This document shows, piece by piece, positions 19,443 to 28,981 of a stretch of DNA of 64,000 nt. Below the pieces are notes generated by a model. It saw nothing but the letters and a program-made list of their open reading frames with translations, searched no databases and was not told the DNA's origin. The DNA is from Leishmania mexicana MHOM/GT/2001/U1103 (lineage: Eukaryota > Euglenozoa > Kinetoplastea > Trypanosomatida > Trypanosomatidae): positions 434,512 to 498,511 of the forward strand of contig NC_018325.1 of assembly GCF_000234665.1 (NCBI RefSeq), written 5' to 3'. Made by a program: the position numbers and the translations under genes. Every line of letters begins with the position of its first letter. Positions within the stretch are counted from its first letter, which is position 1.

Positions 19443-19542
19443 NNNNNNNNNNNNNNNNNNNNNNNNNNNNNNNNNNNNNNNNNNNNNNNNNNNNNNNNNN
19501 NNNNNNNNNNNNNNNNNNNNNNNNNNNNNNNNNNNNNNNNNN
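19443..19542. other. Assembly gap (100 N)
   Basis: Exactly 100 Ns between a G-run (19418-19425) and purine-rich sequence. A round 100 usually marks a gap of unknown true size. It lies wholly in a spacer. Confidence 0.97.
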
Positions 19543-19770
19543 CGAGAACGACAGACACGAACGCCGAGGGAAGGGAGAGTGGTGGTGGTGGCGTGTGTGT
19601 GTGCGGGGTGCGGACGTGAACGGGAGGAGTGTAGGGGGTGGGGGGGGGGATGCAGAGAGCCGTTACAAACGTGTGTAGCGGAGGGCTCGACGCTCCTTTT
19701 CTTTTATATTTTATATCCCCTTCCTTCTCTCTCTACCTCGACAACGAGAGGTGGGGGTGAGGGTGGCAGA

Positions 19771-19872
19771 CACCGCACACACACATACACACACACATAC
19801 ACACACACACACGCACACACCGCACACACACATACACACACACATACACACACGCACACACATACACACACG
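19771..19872. repeat. CA-rich minisatellite, 47-bp unit, about two copies
   Basis: A block starting CACCGCACACACACATACAC at 19771 starts again at 19818, giving a 47-bp period. Within it CA runs are interrupted by CATA, ACGCA and ACCGCA at matching places. It is a duplicated compound microsatellite in a spacer. Confidence 0.7.
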
Positions 19873-22594
19873 AGGAGAAAAGATGAAGAGGAGTGATGAT
19901 ACAAGAGAACGGAAGCGGACGCACAACTCGGAGAGGAGAGGGGAGGGAGGGGGGATCAAAGGTACAAACACATGCCGTCGTTGTACTCCTGCTGACCGAT
20001 CAGAATGCGGGGCAAAGGGAAGGAAGGAAGAAGAGGGGAGGAGAGGAAGTGAAAACCCTGAGAGGAGAGACGAGGAGGAGGAGGAGAGAGGGCAGCCGCC
20101 ATAGACAACACCCACGCACAGACACACCATCCCATATATACATAGGTATAGATAGCGCCCCACCAGCGAAAGATGTAATCCAAAGATGACACCAAAACGG
20201 AGAGGGAAGGACCGCAACAACACGAACAACAAACCTAATACAGAGGCACCATCACACCCAAGCGAGGGAGGAGGAATGAGGGGTGAGGGAGGGAGAAGAG
20301 AGAGAGCAGGAGGACCTCCCCTCTTCCCGAATAAAAATACGAAACACACACACATACACGCAAGGCCATAACTTGAACACGGAGAGCCCACGGTAGGTGC
20401 CCGGGGGAGAGGAGGAGGGGTGGTAGTGGTAGTGGTGGTGGTGGTGGGGTGATGGCTTTCAAGGGGGAGGAGAGAAGATTTCAAGAGGGCTGTAAGGACT
20501 GCTGCTTGCGCTCGTTTGTCCCCCCTCCCCCTTTTCCGCTTCCTGCCCCCTTTTCCCCCCCTCGCACGTTTTCAGCGCCGCTGCCGGGTGCAACCATCAC
20601 CTGTGCATTTCGCTCGCATTTTTCTTTGTTGTGCTGGAAAAGGTGCCAGATGCATGGAGAGAGGAAGGGATAGGGGCACTACACGCACCGCGCTTCACGC
20701 TGCTTTCTCTCCATGTTGTCGGCTCTCAGTCTTACAGGCTGTCCGGATCGCGAGAGAGAGAGAGAGAGAGGGAGAGAGATCAGCATCATAACACGTCTCT
20801 ATCTGTGGGCGTGTTCGGTGTATGTGAACTCACTCAATGGCGCAGACAAACGGTGGCGCTGCGCGCAGCAGGCGAGACAGGCACGCGTACGCGCAGGGGA
20901 GGGAGCACATGGACGACAAGAGGGAAGAGCAGACACGGGGGAGAGGGACGGTTGGGACGAAGAAAAAAAAAGGTGCGCAAACACGAACCAATCACGGCAT
21001 ACGTATATCGAGAGTGTACATAACAGCTGGTACACGCGCACCGCCTCGCCTGCAAGGCTCGCATCAGCGTATACGGACGCGTGCCGTCACCTCAAGCGCA
21101 TGCCAGTGGAAGGAACAAGAAGACAGAGGGGGAGGGGGCTGGAAGAGGGAAGGGCGGGAGAGAGGCGAGCTAAAAGGGACGCGCCCACGCACCAAAGGCA
21201 GGTGGGGGCGAGGCGAAAAGGTGAAGAGTGAAACGAATCCACCCACCACGCCACCCAAGGGGGGAGAGGACGTAACCATTACTCATTCCATAGAGAGAAA
21301 CGAAAACAAAGAAATAAACGGGGAAAAAATGAGGTCACCGATACACTCGCCCACACCCATACACACACACACTCATGCATACATCGAAGCGCATCACCTA
21401 TGGGCACGTGTGTACTGGATAATGCGGCCGTGTCCATGGACATGTGTGCATGTATATATATATATATGAGGTCAAATGGGGTATTGAGGGGAGTAGGGGG
21501 TGAGAGAGGTTCAGAGCAGCAACAACAACAAAACGCACGCACATACGCCAGTAAGGATAACACACAGACAAGCACACAAGGAGAGGAGGAGAGATCGGTG
21601 TGCGCGTGTGAACACCAGAGGGAATCATGGGAGGCCAACGCAGCAGGAGAGGACGTGAAAAGGGAAAACGCGTGTGTGTGTGGGGGGGGGGAGGGGAACA
21701 AAGCGCGAGGACGACATGAACAACAGCGAGAGAGGAGGCAGAGACACCGACGCGAGCCAAAAAAAAGAATCAGGAAAGCGAGCCCATAAGAGAACACACA
21801 CACACGCACACACGCGAACAGGGACAGCGTGAGAAGAAGAGAGAATCCTAAGAGGAAGGGGCGAGAAGGTTGGAGTGCGACTGGAGAGAGGTGTATGCAT
21901 GTGTGTGTGTGCTGGGGGGAGGGAAGGGAGGCGGCGGCGGTGGTGGAAGAGGGAGGCAGTTGAACAGACCACTGATTTCTTCGTATATATATATATATCC
22001 TACTGGAACTGATTCTGGGTGTATACAACACTGCTGCGCCTTTTGTTTCTGTGCGTGCGCCCCGCCTCCTTCCGCCCCTTCAGCAGGAAATTGGGTGTGG
22101 GGGATGTGGTGGGGAGGGGGCGGCACAAAGCAGAAGGACAGCCGAGGTGTGTGTGTGTGTGTGTGTGTGGGGAGGGGGAGGGGGAGGAAAGAAAGGGTAA
22201 AGAAAAAAAATCTGTATGGTCGTTCGTACGTAAATGAGAGGTGGGCGTATGCATGTATATATATACTTTTATATGCGGCTATGCTTGTGTGGTCCCACCC
22301 CACCCTCCCTCCACCTGGGGCCGTACGCGCTTCATCGTGTTGAGTAAAGCTTGCCCAGACACACACACACACACACACGGACAAACAGACGGGCACAAGC
22401 ACCGCATCCTTTCGCTCTTCCTCACCTCTTCTCTCACTGCGCCTCCTGTGCGCGCCTCAACGAGCCCTGGGCGTCAGAAAAAAAATCCAGTGAGGTAACC
22501 AACAGTGGAGTTCGTGATAGCGGAGCGCACTGCATATGGCAGCGTTTTGGCTTAGCCGACACCTGTGGCGGCCCTCCCCAAACGATGATGACTG

Positions 22595-25500
22595 CTACTC
22601 CTTCCATGGAGCTGGTGCGGCGGGAACGGTGCCGCCGGTGCTGTTGTTGCATACCGTGAAGTTGCTGCTGCTGCCGCGCTGCAAGTAACTCTCGCGCAGA
22701 CTCGTGAGACTGGGGTTCACCGGGCTCGCACTGCACCCACGCTCGGAGACGGCCGTGATGGCGCGGACCAGTCGCGCGAAGTCCTCCAGGTGGCACTCGT
22801 ACACACGCTGTTCGTCCTGGCCTGTTGGAAGCCCGACACTTCGGAGGCCACGCTGCACCTCGCCTGCCGTAACGTCGACCATGCCTAGTCGCGCAAACAG
22901 CCCTTCCGCGATGCAGCGTGAGAGAGGGACGGTGCAGCTTGGCAGAGTGCCGTAGCCCGTCGTCGCCATTCCGGCACTGCTGCTGCCCATCGCGGTCGTC
23001 TCCGATGGCGTGAGAGAGTCTGTTGAGACGACTCCGTGCAAACCTCGTCCGTTGGCCACAAGCGCTGCGCCGTCGACACCAAGTCCGGCACTGCGCCCAC
23101 TGCTCTCCAAGGCAGCCGCTGCCGACTCTTCATCCACCACCATACCGTAGAAGGCGATGCGAATCGCCTCGGACGCATACCGACCCTGGATCTTGTAGGC
23201 CATGCGGGCAAGAAGGGTGTCGAAGGGGACCGTCGGCACCTCCTCGCTGTCTGAGTAGGAGTGCTGCGACATACCCTGCTGTCGCGGGAGAGTTGAGGCA
23301 CCGGTGAAGGCTTCAGAGGTGCAGCGGCTGTAGGGGTTATAGCTGCCACCTTCGCTGGACGACTCGTACGGGGCCCCGTCTGCAATACGACTGCCGATCA
23401 CCAGGACCTTGCCATCCTTGGAGTCTGCGCGTCCACTGATCGTAACGCAACCCTTGTACTGCGCCTCGTCAGCGAAGCGCTCGTGGTTGTGACCCATGTC
23501 TTTCGCAGCGATGCTGGCGGGTGGGTGTGCAGCGGTCACACACGACTCGGCGCCTTGCACCCGCCCTGGAGGCCACGCTGGCCCGGTCGCATTGCCGTTG
23601 TTGCACACTACCGCAGCGGCAGAGCTGTTCGTGGGGCCGACTCCGCGCACTTTGCCAGTGGCTGCGCTTTCCGCCGCAGCTGTGGCAGTCACGGTTCCGT
23701 TGAAGTGGGAGATGGGGCTCATACTTCTGCGGCCCAGGCCTCTATGCAGCAACAGGGGTGAGTTGTTCCGCTTCAGAGTGCCTGGCACCGTTGGCGGGGA
23801 GCGAGTGGGGTTCTGCACACCCGCGAGGTACCGGGCGCATGGCTGCAGCTCATCAAACAAGTCCAGCAGCACCTCCGCGTCGGCGCAAGGGAAGCTGTTA
23901 CACTCAATGATGCAGGCGAGCTCGTCCAGTGTGATGGCGGGATGGTCGACGCTGCCGCCGTAGCGCTCCTCCTTGGCGAGGCGAAATTCCGCAATGAACT
24001 CCTGCAGATCCACCGAGTTCGTGCTGAACAGGGAGCTGAGGTCGCTCGGGGTGGCCTCGCCGCGATCGATGCCCGAGATGCTGCCAGCGAAAGAGGACAC
24101 CAAGTGCGGTGCCGAGACGCCGCTGGAGCGGAAGACGCTGATACTACCACTGGCGTGCTGGAGCAGCGGGGCGCTGCTCCCAGACTGATGGCCAGCGCTG
24201 CCGACGGTGAAACCAGAGAGAACGCCACTGTTCGCTAGGCTGTTCGTTGCGAGCCCGGAACGCTGCAGGAGTTGCGGGGACCCGTGCTTGCTCGACGCGC
24301 TACCGCTGAGGGTGGCGTTGCTGCTCGCATTTGTGTGTATCACAGTGCCGGCGATCGAGGGCGGCATTACACGACCGCCAGCATTCACGCCACTGCTTCC
24401 ACCGCGCGGTTGCGGCGACGTCGTCGGTGCTGATGGCGGAGTGCGAAGAAGGCGGACGACAGCAGCTGCATCACTACGCGATGTCAGCGAGGCTGGTCGG
24501 TTGGTGACACCGCTGCTGACAGCGCCGCTTTCAAAGCTGCCAGCGAGGTCAACGTCACCTCCGTGAGAGGGGGCACTCTCGGGTTGCTGGGGCGTTGGCT
24601 GCGGTGGCCCTGCCCATGTGTGGCCGCCATCGTTATCGCACGTGCTACTGCTGTCTCGACGCAGCTCTGACGAAGCTGACGCGCTCGAGGTGCTAGTCCC
24701 CTCCGCTGCGTGTGAGCATGGTGGATGGGTGCTGCCGTGTGCTCTGCTCGAAAGCTGCCGTGGCTGCGGCACTGTGCCGGCACGGAGCTGTGCGAGGTAC
24801 CGAAGTGGTTCCTCGGGCTGTGTGATCATAACGTGCTGGTACATACTGTTCACGAGTGCCCTCACCCGCGGATTATCGCGCAGATACGCCTCCTTGCTGC
24901 TGCTGCTGCTGCTGCTGTCTCCAGCAGTGGTGCGAGCCTCTGCTTCGCGCTGGTGGGCCGTGCCGCGAGTGCCGCTGTTTTTCGCGGACGTCGCACTCAC
25001 CGTGGACAATGGACGCGGCGCTGGTGCAGGCGCCTGCGGCAGAGACCGAGGGGGCAAGGGTATCTGCACTGTTGACACGGGCGTGGTCTCGATACTGCGG
25101 TCACTGTTATCCGCCACCAGGCAGCACCTGCGCGCTGGCGAGCTGACCGTGAGAAGGGATACGTCTGGTTGCGACGCCAGCCGGGATGATGATGTCGGCA
25201 CCGTGGGCATGGTTGCTGTGGAGGCCGGCTGCTGCTGAGCCGGAGGATTGGTGGTCGACACGTTGGAGCTGGCTGTTGCGGAGGTCGACAGCTTGTTTGG
25301 CTGCGTCATCGCCGGCAGTCGACTCGACATGGAGGGCATAGACGGCGCCGGCTCATTGGTGCGGAGGGCCAATGCGTTGCTGCTTTTCTCATGACGGCTG
25401 CTGCTGCTGCTGCTGCTGCCGCTGTTCGTGCTGCTTCGAGTGTTGTGGTGTCTACGACGGCAGTTGCCATCAACGCTTTCGTCCACAGGGGTGGGGCTTG

Positions 25501-25912
25501 CCTGGGTCGGGGTGCTTGGGAGTGGCAGCGACATCGCACCGCCACCTCTGCCGCCGCTTCCAGGATGGACCCGCCGCTGATACGCCTCCCTCTGGTGAGG
25601 CGGCGGGCTGCGGCCCTGCACGGTTAGCGGTGATGCGGTGGGGGAAATGGTCGGCATACGCAAAGCGTCCGCTGCAAGTCTGCCGGCGCGGTTCACAGGG
25701 CACGACGAGGCACCGTCGAGCCGCTGGGAAGCAGGGAGGGAGCTGGAGAGTACATCCGGCGCGAGCGGAGCCGGCAGGTTCGCCCGGCGCAGCCCATGTG
25801 ATGGCGAGTTGGAGTCGGAGGAGCCTCCGGTACGGATGGAGTCTGTCTCTGACGCAGCCGACGTGGCCGTCGGAAGCGGGCGGGTGCCACCGGAGCGAGC
25901 ACGTGCCTGCAT
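22595..25912 (-). CDS. Large Ser/Thr-rich protein with RIIa/Dpy-30-like docking domain and EF-hand-like blocks
   Basis: A 1105-aa protein; 25912 is the first in-frame ATG. Most of it is Ser/Thr/Pro/Gly-rich and probably disordered. Residues 340-378 (YLRDNPRVRALVNSMYQHV ... QPEEPLRYLAQL) fit the helix-turn-helix docking fold of PKA RIIa/Dpy-30 domains, including the conserved P-xx-Pro-Leu/hydrophobic-Leu end. Residues 625-692 (DLQEFIAEFR ... LDELACIIECNSFP ... LLDLFDEL) and 895-925 plus 1000-1055 (AEGLFARLGMVDVTAGEVQRG ... LEDFARLV) have the spacing of EF-hand helix-loop-helix units. The acidic calcium ligands are largely missing, and the units are split by roughly 200-residue low-complexity inserts. 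Docking plus EF-hand-like modules are known in flagellar scaffold proteins, so a flagellar role is possible. The domain calls are by eye. Confidence 0.82.
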   Translation of the reverse strand: MQARARSGGTRPLPTATSAASETDSIRTGGSSDSNSPSHGLRRANLPAPLAPDVLSSSLPASQRLDGASSCPVNRAGRLAADALRMPTISPTASPLTVQGRSPPPHQREAYQRRVHPGSGGRGGGAMSLPLPSTPTQASPTPVDESVDGNCRRRHHNTRSSTNSGSSSSSSSRHEKSSNALALRTNEPAPSMPSMSSRLPAMTQPNKLSTSATASSNVSTTNPPAQQQPASTATMPTVPTSSSRLASQPDVSLLTVSSPARRCCLVADNSDRSIETTPVSTVQIPLPPRSLPQAPAPAPRPLSTVSATSAKNSGTRGTAHQREAEARTTAGDSSSSSSSKEAYLRDNPRVRALVNSMYQHVMITQPEEPLRYLAQLRAGTVPQPRQLSSRAHGSTHPPCSHAAEGTSTSSASASSELRRDSSSTCDNDGGHTWAGPPQPTPQQPESAPSHGGDVDLAGSFESGAVSSGVTNRPASLTSRSDAAAVVRLLRTPPSAPTTSPQPRGGSSGVNAGGRVMPPSIAGTVIHTNASSNATLSGSASSKHGSPQLLQRSGLATNSLANSGVLSGFTVGSAGHQSGSSAPLLQHASGSISVFRSSGVSAPHLVSSFAGSISGIDRGEATPSDLSSLFSTNSVDLQEFIAEFRLAKEERYGGSVDHPAITLDELACIIECNSFPCADAEVLLDLFDELQPCARYLAGVQNPTRSPPTVPGTLKRNNSPLLLHRGLGRRSMSPISHFNGTVTATAAAESAATGKVRGVGPTNSSAAAVVCNNGNATGPAWPPGRVQGAESCVTAAHPPASIAAKDMGHNHERFADEAQYKGCVTISGRADSKDGKVLVIGSRIADGAPYESSSEGGSYNPYSRCTSEAFTGASTLPRQQGMSQHSYSDSEEVPTVPFDTLLARMAYKIQGRYASEAIRIAFYGMVVDEESAAAALESSGRSAGLGVDGAALVANGRGLHGVVSTDSLTPSETTAMGSSSAGMATTGYGTLPSCTVPLSRCIAEGLFARLGMVDVTAGEVQRGLRSVGLPTGQDEQRVYECHLEDFARLVRAITAVSERGCSASPVNPSLTSLRESYLQRGSSSNFTVCNNSTGGTVPAAPAPWKE

Positions 25913-26138
25913 CACACAAGCGCACGAGAAAAAAAAACAAAGGAGCGAAAGGAAGTCAAAAGACCCAACGCAGACACATGCGCGGCACACCGCGGTAGGG
26001 CGGATGGAGGAGGGGTGAAAGGGGGTGGGGCGATGGGATGCCAAGTAAAAAGGGAGAGAATGACAGGCGATCAGACAGAAAAGAATGCGCCAACAAACAG
26101 CCAGAGAAGAAGCGGCAGCGAGGCGGTGGGTGGTGCTG

Positions 26139-26140
26139 CT
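26139..26140 (-). promoter_or_regulatory. Predicted trans-splice acceptor for the 1105-aa gene
   Basis: The coding strand has TCTCCCTATTTCGCCTCCCC followed by a short C/T stretch, then its first AG here. From 26135 down to 25909 no other AG occurs, so this is the only acceptor upstream of the ATG in that stretch. The leader would be about 226 nt and carry one 7-codon upstream ORF starting at 25978 (MCLRWVF). Confidence 0.6.
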
Positions 26141-26265
26141 GGGTGGAGGGGGAGGCGAAATAGGGAGACGACACACAATATATTCAGAAGGATGCGCTCA
26201 CATATGCAGGCAAACGTGACGGAGAAGCAGGGCGGGAGGGAGGGAGAGGGGTGAAGGTGGTGATG

Positions 26266-26290
26266 TGAGGTGAGGTGAGGTGAGGTGAGG
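26266..26290. repeat. (TGAGG)5 pentanucleotide repeat
   Basis: Five perfect TGAGG copies in the spacer between the PSA-type gene and the 1105-aa gene, flanked by other G-rich sequence. A likely polymorphic microsatellite. Confidence 0.85.
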
Positions 26291-26955
26291 TGGAGGGAGG
26301 AGGGGAGGTGATGGTGAAAGCAAACAAACCGAGGAAGATAACAGCAGAATGTGAGGACAAGAGGAGGAAGAGGAGGAGGAAGAGGGTGTGGGGCGAAGAA
26401 GGAGTACGCGGTTCTCTTGCGATGGAAGCAAGAAAGCAACACACACACACACACGTACACACACACAGACACACACACACACAGACACAGAGAAGTCAGA
26501 AACAACAAAGAGGAAAAATGAGAGAAGACAGAGTGGGGGCTCAGAAATTCCACACAGTAGGGGAGATGGAGTGGACAATGAAATGCTACGCGGGAGCGGT
26601 GGCTGATCGCACGCCTACGTCTCAACTGGTCTGAGAGGAGGAGGAGGAGGAGAAGGGAGGGGGTGGGGCTCGATTGCTTCTCTTCTATTCTGCAGTAGGC
26701 TCCTTGGGGGTGTCACTCCGACACACACACGTACACACACACACACACACACGTAGACGAGAGAGAGAGAGGGAGGCAGCGGTGCAACGCGACAGAAAAA
26801 GAAGGTATCCCAAACCACAATGAATCGAAATCAACGGACACGCGACAGTGGCCAAAAGCCCGCCTCTCCCCACACCGGCGATGGCGGATAAAACAACAAC
26901 AACACGAGACACGAACGGACACCCACGTGCGCGCTACCCCCGATCAACACATGCG

Positions 26956-27016
26956 GGTATATATACGTATATATATATGTATATATGTATATGTGTGTGC
27001 GTGTGTGTATACATAC
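26956..27016. repeat. Alternating TA/TG purine-pyrimidine stretch
   Basis: About 60 bp of TATATA, GTATAT and GTGTGT alternation, ending GTGTATACATACAC. Such tracts form cruciform or Z-like structures easily. No gene overlaps it. Confidence 0.6.
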
Positions 27017-27685
27017 ACGGGAGAACGATGCACGCGCACGCACGGACGACAGAAGACAGAGTGGCACCGAGGCACAGCACGCGCGCGCGTATCACCGGGG
27101 TGGGAAGAAGATTCACACACACACACACACAGAGAAACAACTCTCAGAATAGTGTCGACGATTTGCGAAAGAAAATAGAAGAAGGTGGCGAAGAGCGCGA
27201 GAGAGAAAGGGGAACGAAGGAAAGTTTGCCGCCGCCGCTGCTGCTGCTGGCTGTTGTGACGCTACCACTTGCTAACCAGCTACAGATCTCCCACAAACTC
27301 GTGATGAGCACACACTCACACACTCACTCACACACACACACACACAGAAACACACGCACACACCTACACGCGGATGGACAGCACCAAAAGGAAATGAGGG
27401 GGATGACGATGAAACAGAAAGAAACGAAGGAGTGACGGGGTGGGTCGGAGGGGGGGGGTGGACTACAGACGCACCGCTGCTTTGTGTTCGTGAGTACTCG
27501 TTGCGTGTGTGGCGTCCCTTCCTTTTTTTTCTGTGGTTGACCATTACGAGGGGAATGGGCAAGGAGACACCGGTGTGCACGGTCCAGATGTGGCGTTGCG
27601 CAGGGAGCAGACGACATACGGGGTGCAGTGACAACACAGCATGGGGAGAGGAGGGGGGGGTGGATCATGAGAGAAAAAGGGGGAA

Positions 27686-27785
27686 NNNNNNNNNNNNNNN
27701 NNNNNNNNNNNNNNNNNNNNNNNNNNNNNNNNNNNNNNNNNNNNNNNNNNNNNNNNNNNNNNNNNNNNNNNNNNNNNNNNNNNNN
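27686..27785. other. Assembly gap (100 N) next to a CA run
   Basis: Exactly 100 Ns. The right flank is a pure CA run (27786-27811), the probable cause of the break. Two further single ambiguous bases lie at 27875 and 27879. Confidence 0.97.
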
Positions 27786-28391
27786 CACACACACACACAC
27801 ACACACACACAAGGACGCAGATGAGCTGCAGAAAAGAAAAACGAAGTAAAAGAAAAGACACGTCACAAACAGAGNCCGNAAGAGAAGAAGAAATAATGGT
27901 TTCGAACAGTGCCGCGCGGGCAGAGATGAGTGTGTCGAGGAGGGGAGAGCAAAACACACACACACACATACACACACGCACGCACCAAAAAGAGAGGGGG
28001 CGCAGGGAGGAGGGAGAGAAGGAGCGAGCACGAGCAAGGGAGTCTACGGTCAACGATGCGGACACACAGATAAAAGCATAGAGAAGGGAAACGAACGAAA
28101 ACAAAGTGTGTGTGGGAGGCGGGGGGGGGGAGGTAGAGAGGGAGAGACTACACCGATTTGCACATACAGGGATATGACATGAGGCGAAGGGGTTGGGGGT
28201 GGTGGCGGTGGTGACGGTGAGCATGTGTGTGTGTGTGGCAGACCGTCTGCCATGGTGAAGAGTCTTCTCCGAGCTGAAAAGGCAATAAAAAATGCTAGAG
28301 ACAGGGCAGACGAGTGCGAGGGACACGCACGTACACATGCTCTCTGAAGCACATAGACAAGTACGCACATATACACGTATACCGTGGACGC

Positions 28392-28423
28392 GGAGGGAGG
28401 GAGGGAGGGAGGGAGGGAGGGAG
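28392..28423 (+). repeat. GGGA tetranucleotide array with G-quadruplex potential
   Basis: Seven or more consecutive GGGA units on the plus (non-coding) strand, with G-triplets one base apart. This satisfies the usual four-tract G-quadruplex pattern. It lies about 560 bp downstream of the PSA-type gene's stop. Confidence 0.75.
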
Positions 28424-28981
28424 AGGAGCGCAGAGCTCATGGAGAGCGGCAGGCATTGAACGCAGGACCTACACTATTCATCTATAGACGCACCCACACC
28501 GTGGTGAAGAGCGGAGGAGGCGTCTTTGCCACTCGCTGTGACTCCTGAGGCAACACGGAGAGAGGGAGAGAGAAGAAACGGAAACGAAATAAGTAATTAG
28601 AAGAGGACATGAGCGCACACGAGTCCTTCGGGTCGTACCATAATTCAGAAAGGACACGCAGGCACTAACCGACGGGCGCCACTCCGGGCACATCTGTGCT
28701 TGTGTCGTGGTGCGACTACCAAACCTTTTCCCCCGCCCCTCCCCCCTGTGTGTGTGTGTGCGCTCTCTCTACAGAAAGGCAACCATCACAAGGCGGCCGC
28801 CACAGAGAGAGAGGCCCACGGGCGCCTGCCAAGGACGTCGGCGACGTGGTGGTGTTTTGGTTCGACGATTGACAGAGGGGGGGGGTAGTCCGCTGCGAGG
28901 GCGGAGCGGTCATCGCAGTGTGCACAACGCCGGATCGCCGTGGCTGCATCGTTGGCATTGGTGCACAGTGCATGTATTCGA

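Larger units (their letters stand above)
18793..22594. other. Longest spacer (3.8 kb), simple-repeat rich, with an assembly gap
   Basis: This lies between the 1105-aa gene and the 1757-aa gene. It holds dense CA/TG repeats (19771-19872, 22147-22170, 22357-22378), AT runs (21453-21468, 21983-21998), GA-rich tracts (20027-20100, 20751-20780) and the 100-N gap at 19443-19542. All long open frames are His/Thr/Arg- or Cys/Val-rich repeat translations. A small gene hidden in the gap cannot be excluded. Confidence 0.65.
25913..28981. other. 3.1-kb spacer with two AT/CA blocks and an assembly gap
   Basis: The right part is the 3' region of the PSA-type gene and the left part the leader of the 1105-aa gene. 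Contents: (TGAGG)5 at 26266-26290, CA/TG blocks near 26440-26490, 26720-26755 and 27305-27365, an alternating TA/TG stretch at 26956-27016, the gap at 27686-27785, ambiguous bases at 27875 and 27879, and a GGGA array at 28392-28423. No credible open frame on either strand. Confidence 0.65.

Noticed and set aside
19700..20484. 257-codon open frames on both strands through the CA/GA-rich region
   Set aside because: They are pure translations of CA, GA and GGA repeats (His/Thr, Cys/Val, Arg/Glu runs), and one runs across Ns in the neighbouring frame.
21279..22402. Open frames of 180-250 codons in the 21-22.4 kb spacer
   Set aside because: The composition reflects CA, CT and TA repeats (Ser/Leu/His/Thr), with no domain and no consistent start and acceptor.
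28440..28490. tRNA B-box-like GTTCAATGC on the minus strand
   Set aside because: The flanking bases do not form a T-arm stem and no A box or cloverleaf can be drawn.
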